Part shown: positions 9,600 through 19,299 of the stretch, piece by piece | How the letters are laid out: every line of letters begins with the position of its first letter | Numbering within the stretch: position 1 is the stretch's first letter | Source of the DNA: Micromonospora sicca | Lineage (GTDB): Bacteria; Actinomycetota; Actinomycetes; Mycobacteriales; Micromonosporaceae | DNA length: 43,890 nucleotides | NCBI RefSeq assembly: GCF_003172935.1 | Contig: NZ_QGKS01000075.1 | Span: 1 to 43,890 of the forward strand | Direction: 5' to 3' | The notes under the pieces: generated by a model | Told to the model about the DNA's origin: nothing | What the model saw: only the letters and a program-made list of their open reading frames with translations | Database searches by the model: none | Program-made: the position numbers and the translations under genes

Positions 9600-11126
9600 C
9601 TATTCGGTTGCAGTATCCCCCGCGTTCAGCGGTCCTCCCACGGTCTCCGCACTCCCGTGGATTGGCTCACCTTCACTTGCGGCGGCGGCCCCGCCCGACG
9701 CACCCTCGCGGGCCCGCTGGGCGGCCTCGGCGGCCGGCGTACCGGCCCGCTTGCGCAGCACCCAACCCTCGACGTTGCGCTGCTGGCCCCGGGCCACCGC
9801 CATCGCGCCCGGCGGCACGTCCGCGATGATCACCGAGCCGGCCGCCGTGTACGCCCCGTCGCCCACCTCGACCGGCGCGACGAACATGTTGTCCGCTCCG
9901 GTACGGGCGTGGCTGCCGATGGTGGTGTGGTGCTTCCTCACCCCGTCGTAGTTGACGAAGACCGTCGCCGCGCCGATGTTGCTGTGCTCGCCGATGGTGG
10001 CGTCGCCGACGTACGACAGGTGCGGCACCTTGGAGCCCTCGCCGATCGTGGCCTTCTTCGTCTCCACGAACGTGCCCACCTTGGCCTTGCGGGCCAGCCG
10101 CGACTCCGGCCGCAGGTACGCGTACGGCCCGACGGTGGCCTGCGGGCCGACCTCGGCGCCCACCGCGTGGCTGCGCAGCACGGTCGCGCCCTCGCCCACG
10201 GTGGTGTCGATCAGCGTCACGTCCGGCCCGACCACCGCGCCGGCACCGACCGCCGTCGCTCCCTGGAGCTGGGTGTTCTGGTCGAGCACCGCGTCCCGCT
10301 CGACGGTCACCGTCACGTCGATCCAGGTGGTGTGCGGGTCGAGGATGCTCACCCCGCTGCGCATCCAGCCCTCGTTGACCCGGTCCCGGAGCAGCCGGCG
10401 CAGCGCGGCCAGCTCCACCCGGTCGTTGCAGCCCAGCGTCTCCACGTGGTCCGCGGCGCAGTACACCGCCACCGGCTCACCGCCGTCGCGGAGCAGGCCG
10501 AAGACGTCGGTCAGGTACTCCTCGCCCTGGTCGTTGTCGGTGGAGAGCTTGCCCAGCGCGTCGCGCAGCCGCGCCACGTCGAAGGCGTAGATGCCGGCGT
10601 TGATCTCCCGCAGCGCCCGCTGTTCCGGGGTCGCGTCGCGCTCCTCGACGATCTGCGCCAGCCGGCCGTCGGCGTCCCGCACGATCCGGCCCAGGCCGGT
10701 CGGGTCGGGCACCTCGGCGGCGAGCACGGTCGCCGCGGCGCCCGCGCCCTCGTGCGCCTCGACGAGAGCGGGGACGGTCTCCGGCCGCAGCAGCGGCACG
10801 TCCCCGTTGATCACCACGACGGTGCCGGCGGCGTCCGGCACCGCGTCCAGCGCGATCCGCACGGCGTGCCCGGTGCCGAGCTGCTGCGCCTGGAGCACCG
10901 GGGTGGCCTCCGGGGCGATTTCGGCCAGGTGGGCGCGGACCTGGTCGGCGCCGTGCCCGACCACCACCACGGTGCGGTCCGCGCGCAGCGGCGCGGCCGC
11001 GGCCAGCACGTGGCCCAGGAGGGTACGACCGAGCAGCGGGTGCAGCACCTTGGGCAGGGACGACTTCATCCGCTTGCCCTCACCGGCGGCGAGCACGACA
11101 ACGGTGCGGAGGTGGGGCTCGGGCAC
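9600..11126 (-). CDS. glmU: Bifunctional GlcNAc-1-phosphate uridylyltransferase/GlcN-1-phosphate acetyltransferase GlmU
   Basis: Makes UDP-GlcNAc for peptidoglycan. The N-terminal nucleotidyltransferase starts VVVLAAGEGKRMKSSLPK (residues 9-26). The C-terminal left-handed beta-helix includes the acetyltransferase segments YLRPESRL and ATVFVNYDGVRKHHTTIG. An Ala/Gly-rich tail after about residue 455 is the extension seen in actinobacterial GlmU. GTG 11126 is preceded by GGGAG at seven bases and gives 508 residues; a longer open frame runs into the tRNA and is rejected. The order tRNA-Gln, glmU, prs is conserved in actinobacteria. Confidence 0.95.
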   Translation of the reverse strand: MPEPHLRTVVVLAAGEGKRMKSSLPKVLHPLLGRTLLGHVLAAAAPLRADRTVVVVGHGADQVRAHLAEIAPEATPVLQAQQLGTGHAVRIALDAVPDAAGTVVVINGDVPLLRPETVPALVEAHEGAGAAATVLAAEVPDPTGLGRIVRDADGRLAQIVEERDATPEQRALREINAGIYAFDVARLRDALGKLSTDNDQGEEYLTDVFGLLRDGGEPVAVYCAADHVETLGCNDRVELAALRRLLRDRVNEGWMRSGVSILDPHTTWIDVTVTVERDAVLDQNTQLQGATAVGAGAVVGPDVTLIDTTVGEGATVLRSHAVGAEVGPQATVGPYAYLRPESRLARKAKVGTFVETKKATIGEGSKVPHLSYVGDATIGEHSNIGAATVFVNYDGVRKHHTTIGSHARTGADNMFVAPVEVGDGAYTAAGSVIIADVPPGAMAVARGQQRNVEGWVLRKRAGTPAAEAAQRAREGASGGAAAASEGEPIHGSAETVGGPLNAGDTATE

Positions 11127-11164
11127 GACGTGGCTCCCGTCGGGACGGCGACAGTCTCGCGGCC

Positions 11165-11170
11165 ATGCTA
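11165..11170 (-). promoter_or_regulatory. Candidate -10 box for glmU-prs
   Basis: TAGCAT (in GGTTAGCATGG) lies about 40 bases before the glmU start, leaving a leader of roughly 30 bases that contains the GGGAG site. No clear -35 was found. Confidence 0.35.
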
Positions 11171-11234
11171 ACCACGCGGCCCGGCAGGTTTTACCGTTAC
11201 CCCACCTGAGCAGGATCTGGACGTAATGGAGAAG

Positions 11235-11306
11235 CTCGGCCGCCAGGATTCGAACCTGAAACTCAAGAACCAAAATCTTGGGTGTTGCCAATTACACCAC
11301 GGCCGA
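11235..11306 (-). tRNA. tRNA-Gln (anticodon TTG)
   Basis: The minus strand folds as a full cloverleaf of 72 bases. The acceptor arms TCGGCCG and CGGCCGA pair perfectly. The anticodon stem CAAGA/TCTTG holds loop TTTTGGT with anticodon TTG at 34-36, and the T-loop is TTCGAAT. The discriminator base is G and no CCA is encoded. The glmU start lies about 110 bases downstream. Confidence 0.96.
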
Positions 11307-11320
11307 CTGCAACGCCCGAT

Positions 11321-11326
11321 AGCTTA
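11321..11326 (-). promoter_or_regulatory. Candidate -10 box for tRNA-Gln
   Basis: TAAGCT on the minus strand, 14 bases before the 5' end of the tRNA, fits a TAnnnT box with a start point a few bases ahead of the mature tRNA. Confidence 0.45.
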
Positions 11327-11352
11327 GCGCCTGCCGCAGGCCGCCACGAGAG

Positions 11353-12195
11353 TCACTCCGGGGCACCGGCCGGCTTGCTGAGGCCGTCCATCACGCCCTC
11401 GATCCAGAGATGCAGCTCTCGGGCTTTCGGCACCCGCACGACCAGGCACCCTCGGTAGTTGTCCCCGATGTTGAGACGCGTCGTCTGCGGCTTGTGCCTC
11501 TTGAGCGTCGGGCGCTGCAGGCACTCCATGCCGATCCCCAGCTTGCCCGCCCACCATCTCCCGGCCGCTTCGGCGTCGGCGTTCTCATGGATGCTCACCC
11601 GGTATCGGAGATCGGTGCGGGATCGCCCGTTCGCCTCGATGAACCTGATGAACGGCTCCACCAGGCGGATGTCGCTGTTGGTGAAGATCAAGTCGTACCG
11701 CTGGTTCTCAGGCTTGCTCTCGGTGCCCTCACACCAGTAGAGCGCAGCACCGATCAGGAGGATCTCCCGCAGGTCTGCGCTGCCCGCCCAGGCAGCGGCC
11801 CGCTGACGTGCCTCCGATTCCCTCAGCAGTCGCTGCTCCCGCCGGTCATCATTCTTGGTTCTGCGAAGGGCGGCCGCGTCGACGCGGCGCTTTCGGACAC
11901 GTTCCGAATCCAGATCGAGCGGCAGGTGCTTCACCCACTGGTACGCGGTCGACTTGCTCACCCCCAGCCGGGCCGCGATGTCGTTCACCGACCAACCTTC
12001 AGCCCGGAATGCCATTGCCTCGGCGCGCAACTCGTCCTTGGCCCGGGGGCGGCGGGTCCACTCTGGCAGCGGAACGCCGCGCAGCAGCGCGTACACCCGG
12101 TCCCGGCCGACGCCGAGGCGGGCCTGGATGTCACGGACGGACAGCTGCTCGACGACGCGCAGCCGGCGCGCCTCGGCGGCGAGAGGATCGGTCAC
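11353..12195 (-). CDS. HTH protein with a LAGLIDADG-like C-terminal segment, function unknown
   Basis: The 280-residue protein has two helix-turn-helix segments: LSVRDIQARLGVGRDRVYAL (18-37) and WSVNDIAARLGVSKSTAYQW (68-87). A basic linker follows, then a conserved-looking domain: ILLIGAALYWCEGTES (145-160), FTNSDIRLVEPFIRFI (171-186), RYRVSIHENAD (198-208), LKRHKPQTTR (231-240) and NYRGCLVVRVP (246-256). From memory, this protein type is widespread in actinobacteria without an assigned function. The pattern hydrophobic-G-A-L-Y-W-x-E-G followed by NSD resembles the core of LAGLIDADG folds, so it may bind DNA or act as a nuclease; that is inference. GTG 12195 lacks a Shine-Dalgarno site but has TAACCT seven bases upstream, suggesting a leaderless mRNA. 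Confidence 0.75.
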   Translation of the reverse strand: MTDPLAAEARRLRVVEQLSVRDIQARLGVGRDRVYALLRGVPLPEWTRRPRAKDELRAEAMAFRAEGWSVNDIAARLGVSKSTAYQWVKHLPLDLDSERVRKRRVDAAALRRTKNDDRREQRLLRESEARQRAAAWAGSADLREILLIGAALYWCEGTESKPENQRYDLIFTNSDIRLVEPFIRFIEANGRSRTDLRYRVSIHENADAEAAGRWWAGKLGIGMECLQRPTLKRHKPQTTRLNIGDNYRGCLVVRVPKARELHLWIEGVMDGLSKPAGAPE

Positions 12196-12202
12196 GACGC
12201 GC

Positions 12203-12208
12203 AGGTTA
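12203..12208 (-). promoter_or_regulatory. Candidate leaderless promoter (-10) of the HTH/LAGLIDADG-like gene
   Basis: TAACCT lies seven bases before the GTG start at 12195. There is no purine-rich ribosome-binding site between them, so transcription probably begins at or next to the start codon. Confidence 0.5.
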
Positions 12209-12316
12209 GAACGGGCGTACGACAGTCACTCCATCCACGATCGACGCTCTCCGGTGTGATCTAGGAACCCCGCGGTTACGGTGACGTAGGCGTGACCCGT
12301 ACCGCTGGGAGGTGCA

Positions 12317-13331
12317 ATGTCGACCACCTTCACCGACCCGAACGCCACCGGTCCGAAGCCGCTGACCCAGGGCCACCAGTCCCGGGGCATCCTGGTCGCC
12401 CTCTGGGCCTTCGTGGTCGTCCCGTTCCTCGCCCTGCTCGCCGCCGTGCCGGTCGCCTGGGGCGGCTGGCTTAGCTGGACCGACATCGCCGTGGCCGGCT
12501 TCTGGTACGTGCTGTCCGGGCTCGGCATCACCGTCGGCTACCACCGCTACTTCACCCACGGCTCCTTCAAGGCCAAACCGTGGCTGCGGGTGGCGTTGGC
12601 GGTCGCCGGCTCGTTCGCCGTGCAGGGCGAGATCATCCAGTGGGTGGCCGACCATCGCCGCCACCACGCCTTCTCCGACCTGGAGGGTGAGCCCGCACTC
12701 GCCGTGGCGGTTCGGGGAGAGCGTCGGCGGGCTGGCCAAGGGCCTGTTCCACGCCCACGTCGGCTGGCTGTTCAACCGGGAGCTCTCCAACCGGGAGCGG
12801 TTCGCCCCGGACCTGCTCGCGGACCCGGCGACCCGGCGGGTCGACCGGCTCTTCCCGCTGCTGGTGGTGGTCTCGCTGCTCGGTCCGGCGGCGATGGGCG
12901 GGCTGCTGACCTGGTCCTGGTCGGGCGCGCTCACCGCGCTCTTCTGGGGTGGGCTGGTCCGGATCGCGCTGCTGCACCACGTCACCTGGTCGATCAACTC
13001 GGTCTGCCACGTCTACGGCGAGCGCCCGTTCGCGGTACGGCAGGGCGACCGGGCGTCGAACTTCTGGCCGCTGGCAGTGCTGTCGTTCGGGGAGAGTTGG
13101 CACAACCTGCACCACGCCGAGCCGACCAGCGCCCGGCACGGGGTGCTGCGCGGTCAGCTCGACATGTCGGCGCGGGTGATCTGGCTGCTGGAGAAGACCG
13201 GCGCCGCCTGGGCGGTGCGCTGGCCGAAGCCGGAACGGATCACCGCCAAGCTGCTCGGGCTCGAGCGCGGCAGGGCGAAGCCGGTCCGGCCCGGACGTTC
13301 CACGGCCGGGTCGGGGCGGCCCGAGCGGTGA
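12317..13331 (+). pseudogene. Acyl-CoA/fatty acid delta-9 desaturase, frameshifted
   Basis: Membrane di-iron desaturase that would introduce a double bond into fatty acyl chains. Frame one (ATG 12317, preceded by GGAGGTGCA) encodes hydrophobic helices and two histidine boxes, HRYFTH (76-81) and HRRHH (113-117). After HHAFSDLEG the match is lost. It resumes one frame over at about 12690 with PHSPWRFGESVGGLAKGLFH and includes the third box, HNLHH, ending at 13331. One extra base near 12688-12692 (GGTGAGCCCG where GGTGACCCG would restore the frame) explains everything. Together the parts give about 337 residues, normal for the family. It may be a sequencing or assembly error rather than a true pseudogene. 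A TetR regulator follows. Confidence 0.88.
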
Positions 13332-13500
13332 AACCGGTCGGTGGGTGGCGCACCCACCTGGCAGGATGGCCGGGTGATCGAGCTTCCACACCGCCGGCAG
13401 GTCCGGTACCGCCAGGGCGCGGGCCACCGGGCCGGCGGGGTGACGACGTGAGCACCAGATCCCACGGCAGGGCGTCACCGAGCGGGAGCGAGGTGACGAG

Positions 13501-14187
13501 ATGACCGAGGTTCCCGGCAACAATGCCAGCGCCGCGCGGCGACGGGCCGTCCCGGCGGCGAAGTCCTCCTCCCGGGTACGGATGTCCGCGACGCAGCGCC
13601 GCGAGCAGTTGATCGCGATTGCCCGGCAGATCTTCGCCGAGCGGGGTTTCGACGCCACGTCGATCGAGGAGGTGGCCGCCCGGGCCAAGGTCTCCAAGCC
13701 GGTGGTGTACGAGCACTTCGGCGGCAAGGAGGGGCTGTACGCGGTGGTGGTGGACCGGGAGGTCCGCTCGCTGCTGGACCGGATCACGAACGCGTTGACC
13801 GCGGGGCACCCGCGGGAGCTGCTGGAGCAGGCGGCGTTGACGCTGCTGACCTACATCGAGGAGGAGACCAGCGGGTTCCGGGTGCTGGTCCGGGAGTCGC
13901 CGCTGATGTCGGCGACGGGCAACTTCAGCAGCGTGATGAACGACGTGGCGCACCAGGTGGAGCACATCCTGGGCGCGGAGTTCTCCAGCCGGGGGTACGA
14001 CCCGAAGCTGGCGGAGCTCTACTCGCAGGCGCTGGTGGGCATGGTGGCGTTGACCGGCCGCTGGTGGCTGGAGGTGCGCAAGCCGCGCAAGGAGACGGTC
14101 GCCGCGCACCTGGTCAACCTGGCCTGGAACGGGTTGTCGCACCTGGAGGCCAAGCCGGGCCTGATCACGGTCCGCAAGCCGGGCTGA
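13501..14187 (+). CDS. TetR family transcriptional regulator
   Basis: The 228-residue protein has a typical TetR N-terminal HTH: REQLIAIARQIFAERGF (34-50), then TSIEEVAARAKVSKPVVYEH (53-72) and FGGKEGLY (73-80). It ends in an alpha-helical ligand/dimer domain. The first 28 residues are a basic, low-complexity extension. ATG 13501 sits behind GCGAGGTGACGAG. It lies 169 bases after the desaturase on the same strand; TetR regulators often control neighbouring lipid-desaturation genes, so control of the desaturase is plausible but unproven. A TetR gene near glmU is also found in M. tuberculosis (Rv1019, from memory). Confidence 0.88.
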   Translation: MTEVPGNNASAARRRAVPAAKSSSRVRMSATQRREQLIAIARQIFAERGFDATSIEEVAARAKVSKPVVYEHFGGKEGLYAVVVDREVRSLLDRITNALTAGHPRELLEQAALTLLTYIEEETSGFRVLVRESPLMSATGNFSSVMNDVAHQVEHILGAEFSSRGYDPKLAELYSQALVGMVALTGRWWLEVRKPRKETVAAHLVNLAWNGLSHLEAKPGLITVRKPG

Positions 14188-14200
14188 TCAGGGGGCGGGG

Positions 14201-14677
14201 TCAGCGGGCACCGGCCTCGGAGATGGAGTGGTTGCGGCGGCGGCGCTCGGCCTCGGCGTGCTCCTCGGTGCCGACCTTGTCGTAGAGGCCGGTGGCCAGC
14301 AGGATCAGCCCGAACAGCAGCGACACGATGACGGTGGACATCGAGAAGTTGAGGAAGTTCGCCGAGGTCTGCAGCACGGCCATCATCAGGATGGCGGTGA
14401 CGAGGAAGACCACCCCGGCGGTGAGGTTCATGTAGTGGCCGAGGTTGCCGCGGCGGGACGCCCCGATGATCAGGAAGATGCCGAAGATCACGGAGACCAG
14501 CGAGAACGCCAGGTTGGTGCGGAGTCCGAGGGCGTAGTTCGAGCTGCGGTCGAAGAGCGGGTCACCCCAGGTCTGGGCCACCCCGTACACGCCGAAGACC
14601 AGGATGTAGAGCCCGACGAGCCCGGAGAGGACCCGGTAGAGCGGCCGGGCGGGATGGTTCACCGGAAAGTGCGGCAT
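14201..14677 (-). CDS. DUF4383 four-helix membrane protein (copy 1)
   Basis: The 158-residue protein begins MPHFPVNHPARPLYRVLSGL and has four hydrophobic helices: about residues 15-36, 52-73, 82-104 and 110-131. It ends in a charged cytoplasmic tail (GTEEHAEAERRRRNH). The N-terminal VNHPARPLYR segment is shared with the next gene, making the pair tandem paralogues. ATG 14677 follows GGAGGAG. DUF4383 proteins have no known function. Its stop is 13 bases from the convergent TetR stop. Confidence 0.82.
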   Translation of the reverse strand: MPHFPVNHPARPLYRVLSGLVGLYILVFGVYGVAQTWGDPLFDRSSNYALGLRTNLAFSLVSVIFGIFLIIGASRRGNLGHYMNLTAGVVFLVTAILMMAVLQTSANFLNFSMSTVIVSLLFGLILLATGLYDKVGTEEHAEAERRRRNHSISEAGAR

Positions 14678-14750
14678 GAGCTCCTCCAGCCATGTGACCG
14701 ATTTCGCCACATTGTCACTTGACCGGGAGGGGCTTGTCCCCGAAAACGCC

Positions 14751-14777
14751 GAAGGCCCGGCAACCGGCCGGGCCTTC
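14751..14777 (-). terminator. Hairpin terminator after DUF4383 copy 2
   Basis: GAAGGCCCGGC (14751-14761) and GCCGGGCCTTC (14767-14777) pair perfectly around a five-base loop. On the minus strand the stem is followed by CGTTTTCGGGG. It lies 13 bases after the stop of the upstream gene, so the two paralogues are probably transcribed separately. Confidence 0.75.
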
Positions 14778-14790
14778 GAGCGCGGAAGTT

Positions 14791-15246
14791 CTAGAGGACG
14801 AGCCGGGCCTTCTCCCAGGCCTCCTTCTCCTCGTTGCTGCCGACCTTGCCGTACATGCCGACCATCAGCAGGACGAGGGAGAGGACGAGCGTCACGATCA
14901 CGGTGGCGATGGAGAAGTTGAAGATGTTCGCGTCGGTCCGGATGACGGCCAGCTCGGCCAGGCCGAGGACCATCAGCACGTACGCCAGCCACTGGTTGAT
15001 CGCCACGTCCAGGTTGCGGCCGATGACGGTGCCGGCCAGGATCACGATCCCGAGCAGGACGGCGAGCAGCGAGAAGCCGGTGTTGGTGCCCTGGCCGAGG
15101 ACGGTGGTGTCGTTCCGGGCGAGGACGTCGTTGCCGGCGCTCGCGATGATGCCGAGCACGCCGAAGACCACGAAGTACAGACCAACGAGCCCGCCGATCG
15201 CCCGGTAGATCGGCCGCGCGGGGTGGTTGACGGGGGTGTGGGCCAT
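14791..15246 (-). CDS. DUF4383 four-helix membrane protein (copy 2)
   Basis: The 151-residue protein MAHTPVNHPARPIYRAIGGL... has four predicted membrane helices (about 15-37, 53-74, 82-103 and 110-131) and a short charged end (KVGSNEEKEAWEKARLVL). It aligns along its length with the neighbouring DUF4383 protein, so the two arose by tandem duplication. The ATG at 15246 is preceded by GGAGA; 25 more upstream codons are open but lack family character. Function unknown; probably in the cytoplasmic membrane. Confidence 0.82.
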   Translation of the reverse strand: MAHTPVNHPARPIYRAIGGLVGLYFVVFGVLGIIASAGNDVLARNDTTVLGQGTNTGFSLLAVLLGIVILAGTVIGRNLDVAINQWLAYVLMVLGLAELAVIRTDANIFNFSIATVIVTLVLSLVLLMVGMYGKVGSNEEKEAWEKARLVL

Positions 15247-15339
15247 GTCTGAGTCTCCAAGACCGTTCGGGTGAGGGGTCGGCGACGATTGTCCCGCACG
15301 GCCGGGAGTGACGCCGCACACCCCCCACCGGTACCGGGG

Positions 15340-17139
<1,800 letters not shown>

Positions 17140-17163
17140 GACCTCACCTACCTCCCATGATCA

Positions 17164-17199
17164 AGGCGTCCCGGTGCCGGGGTGGCACCTGGGACGCCT
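17164..17199 (-). promoter_or_regulatory. Hairpin in the leader of the ABC-F gene
   Basis: AGGCGTCCC-GGTGCC (17164-17178) pairs with GGCACC-T-GGGACGCCT (17184-17199), a 15-bp stem with one bulge and a five-base loop. It ends 24 bases before the ABC-F start codon at 17139. It may be a terminator for read-through from ispE or a leader structure. Confidence 0.5.
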
Positions 17200-17324
17200 G
17201 CGACGTTTCAGGGTACGCGGGCACCTGGCCGTCCGGCCGGGCGCCGGGCCCTCCGGGGGGTCAACCGGCCCGGGCGCCCGCTTGTTCCGTCCCCGCGGCA
17301 GCGTGCGGTGCTGGCGGCGCGCCC

Positions 17325-17344
17325 GGCCCCTTGATCGCGGGGCC
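17325..17344 (-). terminator. Hairpin after ispE
   Basis: GGCCCC (17325-17330) and GGGGCC (17339-17344) pair around an eight-base loop, 12 bases after the ispE stop. Small stem, no T run; moderate support only. Confidence 0.45.
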
Positions 17345-17356
17345 GGGGGGCTCGGC

Positions 17357-18313
17357 TCAGACGATGCGTGCTCCGGCCACCGGGCCGTGCGCGACCCGGG
17401 CCTCCCGGCACACCTCGGCGGCCTCCAGCTCGGCGGCGATCCGGCCGGCGTGGGCCTCGTCGGCGGCGAGGAAGACGCAGGTCGGACCGGAGCCGGAGAC
17501 GATGCCGGCGAGCGCCCCGGCCGCCTCCCCCGCCTTCAGGGTGTCGGCCAGCGCCGGGCGCATGCTCAGCGCGGCGTCCTGCAGGTCGTTGCCGAGGGCG
17601 GCGGCGAGCACCCGCGGGTCGCGCTGGCGCAGCGCGCCGAGCAGCCCGTCGGTGCTGCCCAGCGGCTCGCCCGCGGTGCCGGCGTCGCGGAGCCGGTCCA
17701 GCTCCCGGTAGGCGGCGGGGGTGGAGAGGCCGCCGTCGGCGACCGCCACCACCCAGTGCCAGGAGGTGGGGCGGGCCAGCACCGGGCTGACCGCCTCGCC
17801 CCGGCCGGTGCCGAGCGCGGTGCCGCCGTGGATCAGGAAGGGCACGTCGGAGCCGAGGTCGGCGGCGATGCCGGCCAGCTCGTCGCGGGACAGCCCGGTG
17901 CCCCAGAGGGCGTCGCAGGCGACCAGGGCGGCGGCCGCGTCGGCGCTACCGCCGGCCAGCCCGCCGGCCAGCGGGATCTGCTTGCGCAGGTGCAGCCGGG
18001 CGTGCGGCACGACGCCGGCGTACCCGGCGAGGGCATGGGCGGCCCGGATCACCAGGTTGGTGTCGTCCAGGGCCAGCTCGCCGGCCCCCTCACCCTCCAT
18101 GGTCAGGGCGAGGGTGTCGCCCCGCCGCGCGGTCAGCTCGTCGTAGATCGAGATCGCGTGGTAGACGGTGTTCAGCTCGTGGTAGCCGTCGCGGCGCAGC
18201 GGACCGACCCCGAGGTGCAGGTTGACCTTGGCCGGCACCCGGACCTTGACCGGCCCGCTGGCCCCGCGCCGCCGCTGCTCGTCCTCGTCGTCCGGTCGCC
18301 AGGCCTCGGTCAC
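17357..18313 (-). CDS. ispE: 4-diphosphocytidyl-2-C-methyl-D-erythritol kinase IspE
   Basis: GHMP kinase of the MEP isoprenoid pathway; phosphorylates CDP-methylerythritol. After a basic, variable N-terminus, VRVPAKVNLHLGV (25-37) holds the catalytic Lys. The ATP loop PLAGGLAGGSADAAA (114-128) holds the catalytic Asp, and the C-terminal GIVSGSGPTCVFL is the third GHMP motif. Length is 318 residues, normal. The GTG start overlaps the stop of a 25-residue upstream ORF as GTGA, so translation may be coupled. It lies downstream of rsmA, the usual actinobacterial order. Confidence 0.94.
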   Translation of the reverse strand: MTEAWRPDDEDEQRRRGASGPVKVRVPAKVNLHLGVGPLRRDGYHELNTVYHAISIYDELTARRGDTLALTMEGEGAGELALDDTNLVIRAAHALAGYAGVVPHARLHLRKQIPLAGGLAGGSADAAAALVACDALWGTGLSRDELAGIAADLGSDVPFLIHGGTALGTGRGEAVSPVLARPTSWHWVVAVADGGLSTPAAYRELDRLRDAGTAGEPLGSTDGLLGALRQRDPRVLAAALGNDLQDAALSMRPALADTLKAGEAAGALAGIVSGSGPTCVFLAADEAHAGRIAAELEAAEVCREARVAHGPVAGARIV

Positions 18314-18387
18314 GGGACGAGGTCCCGTCCGCGCAGGCGAGTCTCGAACGGCTTCTCCACGGTCAGCTCCTCGGCGGGGTCGGACAA
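18310..18387 (-). CDS. Putative 25-residue leaderless peptide coupled to ispE
   Basis: In the gap between rsmA and ispE a TTG at 18387 opens a frame encoding MSDPAEELTVEKPFETRLRG and then RDLVP. Its TGA overlaps the ispE GTG as GTGA. A TAGGCT hexamer lies seven bases before the TTG, which fits a leaderless transcript. The peptide is hydrophilic and unlike any family I know. It could be a real small protein, a leader that couples ribosomes into ispE, or chance. Confidence 0.4.
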   Translation of the reverse strand: MSDPAEELTVEKPFETRLRGRDLVP

Positions 18388-18394
18388 CGGCGCC

Positions 18395-18400
18395 AGCCTA
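18395..18400 (-). promoter_or_regulatory. Candidate -10 box formed by the rsmA stop codon
   Basis: TAGGCT begins with the TAG stop of rsmA (18400-18398) and is seven bases before the TTG of the small upstream ORF. If used, it gives ispE its own promoter. Confidence 0.4.
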
Positions 18401-19267
18401 CTGCGCGGCGGGTACGGCGGTCGGGGCCGACGCGGCGATGGCGGCGAACTGCTCGACGGTCAGCGACTCCCCGCGGGCGCCGGGGTCGACACCGGCGGCG
18501 ATGAGCGCGGCGGCGGCCCGGTCGGCCCCGCCGGCCCAGCCCGCGAGGGCCGCCCGCAGGGTCTTGCGGCGCTGCGCGAACGCCGCGTCCACCACGGCGA
18601 AGACCCGCGCCCGGGGTATGTCGGGGCGGGGCGGCTCGCGGCGGGTGAAGGCGACCAGGCCGGAGTCGACGTTCGGCACCGGCCAGAACACGTTCGGCGG
18701 GACCTTGCCGGCGGCCCGAGACCGGGCGTACCAGGCGAGCTTGACCGACGGGATGCCGTACACCTTGGAGCCGGGACCGGCGACGAGCCGGTCGGCGACC
18801 TCCTTCTGCACCATCACCAGGCCGTGCCGAAGGGTGGGCAGCTCGGCGAGGAGGTGCAGCACCACCGGCACCGCGACGTTGTACGGCAGGTTGGCCACCA
18901 GCGCGGTGGGCGCCGGTTCGGCCAGGTCGGCCGCACGGACGCGCAGCGCGTCGGCCTGGTGCACGGTGAGCCGGGCGGCGTCCGGGCCGGCGAACCGCTC
19001 GGCGGTCGCCGGCAGCGCGCCGGCCAGCGTCGGGTCGATCTCCACGGCGTGCACGTGCGCGGCGACCGGGAGCAGGGCCAGGGTGAGCGAGCCGAGGCCG
19101 GGGCCGACCTCCAGCGCCACGTCGTCCGGGGCGAGCCCAGCGGTGGTGACGATCCGGCGGACCGTGTTCGGGTCGTGCACGAAGTTCTGGCCGAGCTTCT
19201 TGGTGGGGGCGACGCCGAGGCGGGCGGCGAGTTCCCGGATCTCCGCCGGGCCGAGGAGACCGGTCAT
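18398..19267 (-). CDS. rsmA: 16S rRNA dimethyladenosine transferase RsmA (KsgA)
   Basis: Dimethylates two adenosines near the 3' end of 16S rRNA during small-subunit maturation. The motifs are [10 protein letters not shown] (23-32), [10 protein letters not shown] (53-62, SAM loop), AVEIDP (74-79) and the catalytic NLPYN (126-130). The ATG at 19267 gives 289 residues, normal length. An alternative GTG at 19303 overlaps the tatD stop as GTGA and would add 12 residues; coupling favours it, family alignment favours the ATG. In mycobacteria and Streptomyces an rpf-type gene usually lies between tatD and this gene; none is present here. Confidence 0.94.
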   Translation of the reverse strand: MTGLLGPAEIRELAARLGVAPTKKLGQNFVHDPNTVRRIVTTAGLAPDDVALEVGPGLGSLTLALLPVAAHVHAVEIDPTLAGALPATAERFAGPDAARLTVHQADALRVRAADLAEPAPTALVANLPYNVAVPVVLHLLAELPTLRHGLVMVQKEVADRLVAGPGSKVYGIPSVKLAWYARSRAAGKVPPNVFWPVPNVDSGLVAFTRREPPRPDIPRARVFAVVDAAFAQRRKTLRAALAGWAGGADRAAAALIAAGVDPGARGESLTVEQFAAIAASAPTAVPAAQ

Positions 19268-19299
19268 GCTCCGCAGCGTAGCGGCGGGTTCCGGCCCGC

